This document shows, one piece after another, positions 6,917 to 14,293 of a stretch of DNA of 40,600 nt (positions are counted from its first letter, which is position 1; each line of letters starts with the position of its first letter). The notes below the pieces were generated by a model. The model was given only the letters and a program-made list of their open reading frames with translations. It did no database searches and was not told the origin of the DNA. A program made the translations under genes and the position numbers. The stretch is from a virus, in the IMG/VR virus record IMGVR_UViG_3300037071_001883, positions 1 through 40,600 of that record. One strand, 5' to 3'.

Positions 6917-9021
6917 GGCGTGATTGCCTCCTTCGGGAACTCCATCAGGAACGAGTCATGCACCGTGGCAAGGATGGCCCCGCCATGTGCCGAGCAGAAC
7001 GAGTCTAGCGGAACGAGCCTGTCCCATACGATGTCTGCGGCGTTGGACTGGGGGAGGTAGTCGATCATCTGAGGGGCTGCCGAGTCACCGCCGTAGAAAT
7101 ACCGCCGACGACCGAAACTATTGACAAGATGTCGCGCTGCCAGCCCTTCGGAAACCACCTGCATGCGCCATCTCCAGAGACCCGGATATGCTTGGGCCAG
7201 GGCGTTTTGGAGAGCACGACATTCTTGTTCACTGGTTTCCACACCACGAGTCCTGAGAAGAATGGACAATTTGCGCGGTCCAGCCCCATAAAGGGATCCA
7301 TAGACCACGTTCTTCGCTCGCACACGATCACATCGAAGGAGTTCTTGGGTTCGAGCATGAACGTCACCTTTCAGGGCTTCGAGAAGTGCGCCATCATTCG
7401 AGAGCGTAGCTGCCACGCGAAGCTCAATTTGGCTGTAGTCTGATTCTACCAAACAAAACCCTGCTCTCGATGGAACGAATAGCAAGCGAGCTTCATTGGG
7501 TTGATTTTGTATGTTAGGGTCCGAAGATGCCAACCGTCCGGTCGCCGCGGCTCCAGAATCAGATTCCTTTCCTGCCGGAAGATAGTGCGGGTGGACACAG
7601 CCGTCGCCTCCTATCTCGACTTCGGAGTAGGTTCCCTTAAGTTTTGCAACCTTCTTAAAAGAAAGGAGAGTTCGGATTGCATCTCCAAGAGGTCCTGCTC
7701 CAACTCGTCCAGCGATCGCTTTGAGGGCGGATTCGTCGGTGGTGGGCTTTCCGCCCTTGGCGCGGTAGGGCGGTATGCCATTGTCGCGGTAGAGCCATTT
7801 CGCAATTTGGCTCGGGCTATTTGGATTAACCTGGGGTGCTTGGGCATTCCACTCCCTCATTAGGCGGTTAGACTCGCCAGCCAGCTCGATCTGCCACTGG
7901 GCGAGTCGGACTTTATCTACCTTCAGGCCCCGCTCCGTCATGCGGATCAAGACGGGCAAGGCGGGCATCATCGTTTCGTGGAAGAGGTTCGCTTGCCCCG
8001 TTTCTTGGAGGTGGACTTCTTCCGCTTCCGCGAGCTTCCAGGCGTAGAAGGCGTCTTTCGCGTTGTATTCCTCGGGCTTGTCATCGTTAGTATGCTTCCA
8101 TGCACTAAGGTCGAGGTATAGGGAGGCTGCGCGACCAAGACCCTTGTATAGATCAGGCTGGAGAAGGTGTGCCGCGACCATTGTATCGAAAATCTTCCTG
8201 CCTGCCCCCAGTCCCAGTCTAGGTCCTGCCAAGGATGGTATTTCTCTGGACAGATAGCGCAGATCAAATCCAAGATTGTGCCCCACGATTGTTCGACCGG
8301 ACTCAAATATCTCTGTAACACGCGCTGCGGCACGCCAATCCCACGGAGCCGTCCACGTGCAACGGCCGTCGGAAACGCCGATGCGCGAAATCGACTCCCC
8401 AACGGTTTCAATGTCGATGGCCACGGGGCCTTCATTGGATCCTAGTGCGACCGGGAAAGAGAGGAAAGAGCAGCCCGTAGGTCGAAACGAATCTGCAAGA
8501 GATCGTTGAACTCGCCCCAGATCAGCCTTGAGCGCAACAATGGTGCGTAGACCGGACTTCTGGACGGAGAGAGGATCAAGGCAAGGGATAATCCAACGGA
8601 CACTGGTAGGGAGGTCGGCACGGACTTCATGGGTTACCCATCCCCACTTGGGATCGCCAACTTTGCGAAGACTTCCGTCCTTGTTCTTTCCAGCAGTTTT
8701 GTACTCTCCAATGATGCTATGCGCCTTGCTCGCCACTGGCTGGCAATCTGAGTTAGTAAAGATGTACCCGCGCCCATCTTCGATAGGCAATTTGGATCCA
8801 GTGAGTCCACGGAAAGCCATTCCGCCCACACATACCACCGTGCAAATTCTTGTTCCATCATCCGATTCGTTCGAGGAAGAATATTGTCGTGTCTCACAGC
8901 AACTTCTTGGAAGACCCGCTTCGGCAGCGACAGCCCAGAATAGCTTATGCCCTGGGAAGGTTCCGTCTGGCGCGAGGTCATTGACAAGGACTAGGACTGA
9001 AGGCCCAGTGTGCGCAGAAAT
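6772..9021 (-). CDS. Family A DNA polymerase with N-terminal UDG-like domain and 3'-5' exonuclease
   Basis: The main replicative polymerase. From codon 9021-9019 it has 749 residues. Exonuclease motifs are AIDIETVG (Asp203, Glu205), GHNLGFD (Asp253) and YNAKDAF (Asp323). Polymerase motifs are SDYSQIELR (Asp528), RAKNVVYGSLYG (Lys570, Tyr574, as in T7) and VHDSF (Asp689), where the usual HDE is HDS. Residues ~10-170 resemble uracil-DNA glycosylases: VLVND near the start, VCVGGMAFRGLTG, a following RGYIF, and WIIPCLDPLSV where active enzymes have an HPS-type loop. The domain may therefore be inactive. The frame has no ATG, GTG or TTG before GTG 8838, which would delete a third of that domain; ATT 9021 has AAGGAGGT six bases upstream and is the preferred start. 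Confidence 0.85.
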   Translation of the reverse strand: MSAHTGPSVLVLVNDLAPDGTFPGHKLFWAVAAEAGLPRSCCETRQYSSSNESDDGTRICTVVCVGGMAFRGLTGSKLPIEDGRGYIFTNSDCQPVASKAHSIIGEYKTAGKNKDGSLRKVGDPKWGWVTHEVRADLPTSVRWIIPCLDPLSVQKSGLRTIVALKADLGRVQRSLADSFRPTGCSFLSFPVALGSNEGPVAIDIETVGESISRIGVSDGRCTWTAPWDWRAAARVTEIFESGRTIVGHNLGFDLRYLSREIPSLAGPRLGLGAGRKIFDTMVAAHLLQPDLYKGLGRAASLYLDLSAWKHTNDDKPEEYNAKDAFYAWKLAEAEEVHLQETGQANLFHETMMPALPVLIRMTERGLKVDKVRLAQWQIELAGESNRLMREWNAQAPQVNPNSPSQIAKWLYRDNGIPPYRAKGGKPTTDESALKAIAGRVGAGPLGDAIRTLLSFKKVAKLKGTYSEVEIGGDGCVHPHYLPAGKESDSGAAATGRLASSDPNIQNQPNEARLLFVPSRAGFCLVESDYSQIELRVAATLSNDGALLEALKGDVHARTQELLRCDRVRAKNVVYGSLYGAGPRKLSILLRTRGVETSEQECRALQNALAQAYPGLWRWRMQVVSEGLAARHLVNSFGRRRYFYGGDSAAPQMIDYLPQSNAADIVWDRLVPLDSFCSAHGGAILATVHDSFLMEFPKEAITPCLLGGLREVLETEFPQIGPGFRVPVDMKIGPNWGQMEKLSPQLAASA

Positions 9022-9287
9022 TGATCGACCTCCTTGTTGATCTCATCCCAACTCGTCGGTTTCGGGGCATGCTTCGAGACCTTGCGAAGCCTCTGGATTT
9101 CATCATAGAACGCCTTCAATCCCCGGCTCGCCCCCAGCCCAGCCATCTTCGCGCAATCCGCGCACATGCCAGAGGAGGTGAAGACGATCGGCGGCTTCGA
9201 GGCATCGCGGAATACGATGTCCGAGGTAGTCTCGGCCGCGACTACATTTCGCCTCTTGCAGTAGGAGCAGTTAATCCTTTCTTCCAT
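8991..9287 (-). CDS. Small zinc-finger protein
   Basis: A 98-residue protein with CSYC near the N-terminus and CADC at about residue 43, a CxxC...CxxC zinc-ribbon arrangement loosely like the ClpX zinc-binding domain. The C-terminal half is a charged helix (KAFYDEIQRLRKVSK). The start is ATG 9287, inside the end of the methyltransferase gene. Its 3' end carries AAGGAGG, which probably serves the polymerase, so the two genes are coupled. The function is unknown; replication-linked DNA binding is a guess from position. Confidence 0.7.
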   Translation of the reverse strand: MEERINCSYCKRRNVVAAETTSDIVFRDASKPPIVFTSSGMCADCAKMAGLGASRGLKAFYDEIQRLRKVSKHAPKPTSWDEINKEVDQFLRTLGLQS

Positions 9288-9669
9288 TGGCCCAGTTCTC
9301 GTAGATCACGATTGCGCTTGGGAATGGGGCGTTAATCTTAGCCCCATTAAATCGTAGGCGGCCACGAATGAATCTAATCTGGGTTGCCTTTAGGACGTGA
9401 TCGTGCCACCAGGCGGTGTCTGTTCTAGACGGAACGAGGTATACGGATAGAATCGCTTCGTGGCGCTTTTCAAACCAAGCTCCAACCCGTCTTCCGTAGG
9501 GCGGATTACAAAAGACTCGCTCTCCAGCCCAGCTTCGCTCCAATCCGTCCACACCACCCAAAGGACAAGGATCGAGAGTAAATATAAACTCCCGATTAAG
9601 CTCATCATATAAAGCCTCCGGGGTTCTCCAATGTGGAGAGGCGCTACTAAACAGGCCCGTGTTAAACAT
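9271..9669 (-). CDS. dam: Orphan DNA N6-adenine methyltransferase (phage Dam family)
   Basis: A 132-residue protein of the short phage DNA N-6-adenine-methyltransferase family. The opening SPHWRTPEALYDEL, the DPCPL segment and the catalytic NPPY (residues 55-58) are characteristic, and a strand-helix pattern follows to VIYENW. These enzymes methylate adenine in short motifs, often GATC, to evade host restriction. No restriction partner is seen nearby, so it is an orphan. It is coupled to the upstream gene by TAATG. The target site cannot be read from the sequence. Confidence 0.88.
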   Translation of the reverse strand: MFNTGLFSSASPHWRTPEALYDELNREFIFTLDPCPLGGVDGLERSWAGERVFCNPPYGRRVGAWFEKRHEAILSVYLVPSRTDTAWWHDHVLKATQIRFIRGRLRFNGAKINAPFPSAIVIYENWANGRKD

Positions 9670-10103
9670 TACTCTGGCTTTGCCTCGGGCGAGTCTTTGA
9701 AGAGGTCTAGCTGAACCGAACGTCCGTGAGTGTCTGCAACCGCTCCGAGAGACCGTGTAAGGTGCAGTTTAAGCTCGCCGAGGAGGATGTCAACGCACGC
9801 TGCAATAGCGTAGTCAGACACTGGGATAATGGCTCCCCCGGAAAGTCCGACCAGCTTATGTTCAATATCGAGACCGAGGAACCTAGGGGGACCGGGATCC
9901 TCTGGAGTCGTCCCAGGATTAGGCCCTCCGCCTTCTCCCTCGGGCGAGTTGTCCGCGGTGGGTTTCTCGGAGCTCGCCCCGATTTCCTTCGGATCACCGA
10001 TCACCCCTTGTGGTCCTGGCGGATCGCTCCGCCTGAATCCGTGCTTCCGATTTACTTGTTCTAGTTCGGCTCGCGCCGCTTTGAGTTCGTCCAATGAGGC
10101 CAT
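9669..10103 (-). CDS. Hypothetical protein with Pro/Gly-rich linker
   Basis: A 144-residue protein. An N-terminal charged helix (LDELKAARAELEQVNRKHG) is followed by a disordered Pro/Gly/Glu region (~25-75) and a C-terminal mixed segment ending in LDLFKDSPEAKPE. No family is recognised. Three copies of the GGGCGAG octamer lie within the gene and are read in different frames (as SPE twice, and as part of GAS once). It sits between the SSB-like gene and the methyltransferase and probably acts in replication or DNA modification. Confidence 0.65.
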   Translation of the reverse strand: MASLDELKAARAELEQVNRKHGFRRSDPPGPQGVIGDPKEIGASSEKPTADNSPEGEGGGPNPGTTPEDPGPPRFLGLDIEHKLVGLSGGAIIPVSDYAIAACVDILLGELKLHLTRSLGAVADTHGRSVQLDLFKDSPEAKPE

Positions 10104-10117
10104 CCTTGGCTCCCTTC

Positions 10118-10708
10118 TTACTGGTCAACGATCTGCGCGATCTCGTAGTTCGTGAACTTCCGCCCGTCCTTCTTGCCGTCGGATTCCGTCTTCCGCACCT
10201 CGAACCAGAAACTATTCCCGATCAGCGGCGAAGGCTCGCCCGAGAAATTCCCCACGTCGGGGAAGCACTCGGAGAGAAGGGTCTGTGAGTACCCTCCGTC
10301 TTCCGTATCCGGCTCGATCCGGCAGGCCTTCATAACCATCTTGAGCTTGTGGATCGACATCTGGCTCATGGTGTGTTGCTTCTTGAGCGGCGAGCCTGCC
10401 GTGGCCATCTTGCCAGTTTGGAGCGCGATCTTGTTGATTCGGATTTGGTTCCTGAACGTGTTCCCCGCATTCACGTTCGAGCCTTCCGCGTCGATCTCCA
10501 TCTTCACGGTCAGGACGAGGTTGTCCATCTTCCGCCCCTCGATCTCCACGTCGAAGGTCTCGCTGAAGGCTTCTGTGACTCGCCCGTGTTCGGTCCAGCT
10601 GGCCGAGCCGTCCTTCCCCATCTTCGCCGTTGCCGGGATGACGAGCTGGAAGCCCGCTGCGGCCTCGGCTTGCTTGATAACGTCCCCCGAGATGTCGAAG
10701 AAACCCAT
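10118..10708 (-). CDS. Probable ssDNA-binding / recombination accessory protein
   Basis: A 196-residue protein starting at ATG 10708, coupled to the ATPase gene (TAATG). It is rich in beta strands (DVEIEGRKMDNLVLTVKMEID, shortened here as the core motif) with a C-terminal GNSFWFEVRKTESDGKKDGR segment and an acidic tail. This layout, directly downstream of a Sak4-like ATPase, resembles the DUF669-type OB-fold proteins that accompany phage single-strand annealing systems. The family call comes from context and general strand pattern, not from a catalytic signature. Confidence 0.55.
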   Translation of the reverse strand: MGFFDISGDVIKQAEAAAGFQLVIPATAKMGKDGSASWTEHGRVTEAFSETFDVEIEGRKMDNLVLTVKMEIDAEGSNVNAGNTFRNQIRINKIALQTGKMATAGSPLKKQHTMSQMSIHKLKMVMKACRIEPDTEDGGYSQTLLSECFPDVGNFSGEPSPLIGNSFWFEVRKTESDGKKDGRKFTNYEIAQIVDQ

Positions 10709-11574
10709 TACGTCTCCTTTCCTACGGGTTGGGCTGCGAAATTCTTGTCATACTCGCGCCAGAAATTGTTCGGGTCCGGTTCGAGATCCAGTTTCGGCAT
10801 TGGGTTGACGGCATGTCCAGAACGAATTCCAGCAGACCAAATGCCGTGTCGTTCTGTCCAAGCCGTGACTGCTGAATTAGGTCCCGTTCCGGTACTTTGC
10901 GCTCCACCGGCCCTACGCGTAAGGTGAATGACAGTGTCGAAACGTCCCGGAAAACTTCGCACAGTAGCCTTCCCTGCGGTGGCAGGCCCGCCTTCAACAT
11001 TACCTCCCTCCCGCGGTTCGTCGTAGACGGCATGACAGACCACGATGAGATGGAGCGGCTGCTTGAAGAGGAAGTCAACGAGCCGGGAGATGATATTGTG
11101 GGTCGCCATGTAGTCGCCCTGCATGGGAAGTTTCTGATGCTCCACTCCTCCTGGCTGGCCGAGCCCGATGTGGGCCTTGTCCGAGAACTGGCCCGAGGTG
11201 GCGACGTAGGAAAGGATGTCGGAGGCGGTCGCGGTCATGGTGTCCCATACTATTGTCCGAATCGGCTCCTTCCCCTTCCATTCCACAGGCGGCTTGCCAA
11301 TCCAGTCATTGCATGCGATAAGAAAGGCATCACGATGCGGATTATCTTGAACTGTTGGTGTTGCTGTTGCGGGAGACACACATCGTATACGATCCCTATA
11401 GTTCCCAAGCACTGAGGCAAGGCCATCTGCACCGGGATCAGAAGCGACGTATAGAATGTCTCCGAAACGCCCGGTAAGAGAGGTGGCGAGACGAGTCTTG
11501 CCGGTTTTGGGATCCCCGTAAATGAGTATCCGCTCGAACCTCTCCGCGGTGGGGGAGCCGATTTTAAGCGCCAT
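10708..11574 (-). CDS. Sak4-like RecA-fold ATPase (AAA_24)
   Basis: A 288-residue P-loop ATPase. Walker A is GDPKTGKT (residues 20-27) and Walker B ends in IVWD (Asp111), in the arrangement of phage RecA-like single-strand annealing ATPases of the Sak4/AAA_24 type. A later LIVVCHAVY strand fits the sensor-like position. The neighbours (SSB-like protein downstream, primase upstream) support a role in recombination-dependent replication. The start ATG 11574 overlaps the primase 3' end by 11 nt. Confidence 0.82.
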   Translation of the reverse strand: MALKIGSPTAERFERILIYGDPKTGKTRLATSLTGRFGDILYVASDPGADGLASVLGNYRDRIRCVSPATATPTVQDNPHRDAFLIACNDWIGKPPVEWKGKEPIRTIVWDTMTATASDILSYVATSGQFSDKAHIGLGQPGGVEHQKLPMQGDYMATHNIISRLVDFLFKQPLHLIVVCHAVYDEPREGGNVEGGPATAGKATVRSFPGRFDTVIHLTRRAGGAQSTGTGPNSAVTAWTERHGIWSAGIRSGHAVNPMPKLDLEPDPNNFWREYDKNFAAQPVGKET

Positions 11575-12505
11575 CCGAACTCCTTTCTAGGGCGTTCCTT
11601 ATGCACCTCTTCGCCTCGTATTCCTCAAGTGGAGGGATCGAACGACTCGCCCCCCGCAAGACTAACCGCTCGATGTCCTCTTCGCCTACGCCTATTTCGG
11701 CAAGGCTGGCTGCCGTGGCGAACGCCGCGGAATGACGGCCAGGCTCTTCCCATCCCAGGGCGAGGAACCGCTTGGCTCGACCTGTGAGGAGATGATAGTT
11801 ACGTCGCCAATCTCCTGCGGTGGGCCTAGGAATGTGTCCTGATGGGGATGATAGCCCGAAACGCCGGAGTAGCTCTGAGTGGATTCGCTGGTCTGGCTCG
11901 CCGACCCCGAGGAACTGGGCGAGTCTGCCTGTCTTGGTGTTGATCGTTCCGGGGAGCCTGACGAGTCGGGGAAGGTCTGAGCAACTGGAATCCAGACGCA
12001 TATTTCCGACGACTCCGAGGTCTTGGTCAAGTCGATGGAGGAAATTTCCAACAGCAGTCCTCCATCCGACCTTTTCTTCTTTCGAAATAATTGGGGTCGG
12101 TTCAAAGCGAAACCAAAGTTGGCGGCCTCTGCCGCTGTCAATTCGATCTGGATTGAGCCTGAAACCAAGGAGACTTTCGGCATGTTCGATTACGCTCCTT
12201 TCGATTACATCAGGCGATACATTCTCGCCCTGCCTCCCGTAAACTGGATCGAGATCAATGATGACAATACGAACATGGGAAACGTGGTGCGTCGCAGGGC
12301 GGGAAGTGAAGTCTCCCTGCACGGGATTGGGAGTGAAGTAACAATCGGCGTTCCTACCATATTTTTCTGCAAAGCCACGCAACCCCTGAATTCCGGCCAA
12401 TCTCCCGCCCAAAAATCTGGGAGTACGCGCACCCCAAGCCAAGACTGATTCCATGGGGGGCTGAAACAGTGCCCACACGGTTTCAATTGGGTCCATTTCT
12501 GGCAT
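11564..12505 (-). CDS. Archaeo-eukaryotic-type primase with PriCT-like tail
   Basis: A 313-residue primase that would lay primers for the family A polymerase. The catalytic DxD is IIDLD (Asp84, Asp86). The next motif is SGRGRQLW (residues 124-131), where AEP primases usually have SGxGxH; here Gln stands in for His. A third part, DLPRLVRLPGTIN, matches the R-x-PG-T-N segment of plasmid and phage AEP primases. The C-terminal ~90 residues resemble the helical PriCT module. It overlaps both neighbours. Confidence 0.78.
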   Translation of the reverse strand: MPEMDPIETVWALFQPPMESVLAWGARTPRFLGGRLAGIQGLRGFAEKYGRNADCYFTPNPVQGDFTSRPATHHVSHVRIVIIDLDPVYGRQGENVSPDVIERSVIEHAESLLGFRLNPDRIDSGRGRQLWFRFEPTPIISKEEKVGWRTAVGNFLHRLDQDLGVVGNMRLDSSCSDLPRLVRLPGTINTKTGRLAQFLGVGEPDQRIHSELLRRFGLSSPSGHIPRPTAGDWRRNYHLLTGRAKRFLALGWEEPGRHSAAFATAASLAEIGVGEEDIERLVLRGASRSIPPLEEYEAKRCIRNALERSSDGA

Positions 12506-13253
12506 TCCTCACGGCGTGAATCCGCTCGGCTAGAAGCTCGAAATAATTCCTCACCCATTCGCCCTCCGAGTAGGAGTTCTGCTGACAGAGCTCGGTTAAT
12601 AGTTCATGGGGGGACTCGCCCAGTATCGCCATCCCGAGGCCGCTGGAGTGGTAGAAGTCGAAGCAGGGGATCTTATCCTGCTTGAGTTCCTTCCAGAACT
12701 TATGCACCCCGAACCCTTCGAACACGGCTTGGGTATCATGGAACAGGACTATCCCATCCTTCGCCAGCTTGGGCCGCCACATTTCCACGTCCCGGCTCAC
12801 GGCCTCGTAGGTATGGCAGCCGTCCACATGGAGGAGGCCGATCGAACCGTCTTGGAACTTCTCGACCGCCGTCTCGAATCTCTCCTTGAGGAGAGTTGAG
12901 AAGGGAAAGAGGCTCTCATTGATCTGCTTGAGATCTTCATACACCTTGGGCGAGTAGGACCCGGAATGCTCATCCCCCTCGAAAGTGTCGATGCCGAAAG
13001 CCTTAGCGAATTTAGCCTCGCCCAGACCCTGGCAGAAGGCGCAGTAGGAGTCCCCCGCATGGACGCCGAGTTCGACGAATAGCTTGGGCTGGAGGAGCTC
13101 GGTTATGAAGAAGGCGAATGGGACATGGCCATGCCAGGCGCGGACGTTGGAGAGGTAGACGGGGTGCATGGTCGCGTTCTGGTACTCAGTGATTCGGAAG
13201 GTCAGCCCGGTCTCGCTCACAACACGGCTCCCTCGGTATGGTATTTCCACCAT
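12483..13253 (-). CDS. Class I SAM-dependent methyltransferase (Methyltransf_24-like)
   Basis: A 256-residue protein. ATG 13253 is chosen over the longer frame because the extra residues lie within the aminotransferase gene and look random. Motif I is FVELGVHAGDS (SAM binding), with an acidic GIDTFEGD after it. Residues around LLHVDGCHTYEA and GIVLFHDT match the family of small-molecule O-methyltransferases linked to sugar and antibiotic pathways. With the aminotransferase and glycosyltransferase directly upstream, the likely substrate is a sugar or glycan; this is inference. Confidence 0.82.
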   Translation of the reverse strand: MVEIPYRGSRVVSETGLTFRITEYQNATMHPVYLSNVRAWHGHVPFAFFITELLQPKLFVELGVHAGDSYCAFCQGLGEAKFAKAFGIDTFEGDEHSGSYSPKVYEDLKQINESLFPFSTLLKERFETAVEKFQDGSIGLLHVDGCHTYEAVSRDVEMWRPKLAKDGIVLFHDTQAVFEGFGVHKFWKELKQDKIPCFDFYHSSGLGMAILGESPHELLTELCQQNSYSEGEWVRNYFELLAERIHAVRNARNGPN

Positions 13254-14293
13254 AAGACGCTCTCTGCGATATGTTCTACCTCGGCGTCCGTGAGCCACCA
13301 GCCGCAGGGGATTGCACAATACGTTCGATCGAATGCGTCAGTCTTAGGAAGTCTTGTGCTTGAACTCCCGAATACGGGGTGCCGATCGTTCCGAGAATGT
13401 ACGAGGGAGGTGGCGATATTCCGCTGGGCCATGTGGCGCTGGAACTCGGGCCGATCCTTGACGTGCAGGAACGCCACCCAGTGATGTGATTCGGGCGAGC
13501 CGGTGATGGGGATTTTCTTGTCTTTGTAGAACCCCACGATCTGTTGGTGACGAACCACTCGCTCATATAGGCCCTCTAGGTTGGCGAGACCGATGGCGGC
13601 GGCGATATCGTTCATGTGCCATTTAGACCCCCGGAGCGAAATAGACTGAGCGCAGCGAAAGTCGGAGCTCGATAGGCGATCAAGACCGAACCATCGTTGT
13701 AGTCTGGCCCGTTCGAGATGGTGAGGGGGCGTGATGAGACATCCTCCATCTCCTGTTGTAAGAAATTTGATCGCCTGGAAAGAGTAGGCGATAAAAACGT
13801 CGCCTCCCCGATTGCTGCGATCATCCACCGAAGGCGCTCGATGGGCTGAGTCGATAATGAGAGGAATCCCCGTTCGTAGGAGTCCCAATGACAGTTCCAC
13901 TTTTTCCCCGGCCCAGTCCACACAGACAATCGCCCTAGTTTTCTCGGTAATCGCTCTAGTGACAGACTCTGCGGAGATGAGACCTGTGATGGGGTCGATG
14001 TCAGCCCAGACAATGGTGGCTCCTGTGTTGTTGATCGCGTGGTTCGTGGCGGAGCAGGTCATGGGGGTTGAGATGACCTCATCCCCAGGACCTATCTCAA
14101 GACAGGCCAGGGCTAGGTCGAGAGCCGAGGTGCCAGAATTGACAGCCAGCACATTGCGAGTCCCCACTCTCTGCGCCAGCTTCTCCTCGAACTCTTCGAC
14201 CTTTTCGCCCTGTCCTAGATAGCCGCTAGCCAAGACTTCGGCGACTCGTTCAGTCGCAGTTGCCCCAACAAAAACTTTGAAGAGAGGAATCAT
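13217..14293 (-). CDS. DegT/DnrJ/EryC1/StrS-family PLP aminotransferase
   Basis: A 358-residue sugar aminotransferase that would convert a keto-sugar nucleotide to an amino sugar. SGTSALDLAL (residues 53-62) binds cofactor, DSAH (148-151) is the Asp/His cofactor site, and SFQAIKFLTTGDGG carries the PLP lysine at Lys176. Length is close to the family norm and the fold is complete from IPLFKV to the C-terminal helix. It is coupled by ATGA to the GT2-GNAT gene. No sugar dehydratase is visible in the window, so the substrate must come from the host or from missing sequence. Confidence 0.92.
   Translation of the reverse strand: MIPLFKVFVGATATERVAEVLASGYLGQGEKVEEFEEKLAQRVGTRNVLAVNSGTSALDLALACLEIGPGDEVISTPMTCSATNHAINNTGATIVWADIDPITGLISAESVTRAITEKTRAIVCVDWAGEKVELSLGLLRTGIPLIIDSAHRAPSVDDRSNRGGDVFIAYSFQAIKFLTTGDGGCLITPPHHLERARLQRWFGLDRLSSSDFRCAQSISLRGSKWHMNDIAAAIGLANLEGLYERVVRHQQIVGFYKDKKIPITGSPESHHWVAFLHVKDRPEFQRHMAQRNIATSLVHSRNDRHPVFGSSSTRLPKTDAFDRTYCAIPCGWWLTDAEVEHIAESVLWWKYHTEGAVL

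Noticed and set aside
8634-8987. Same-strand frame of 117 codons over the polymerase N-terminus
   Set aside because: It would replace the UDG-like reading with unstructured sequence, and the polymerase frame has the better start signal.
10349-10927. Plus-strand frame of ~192 codons opposite the SSB-like and ATPase genes
   Set aside because: His/Arg/Pro-rich antisense read without a ribosome site.
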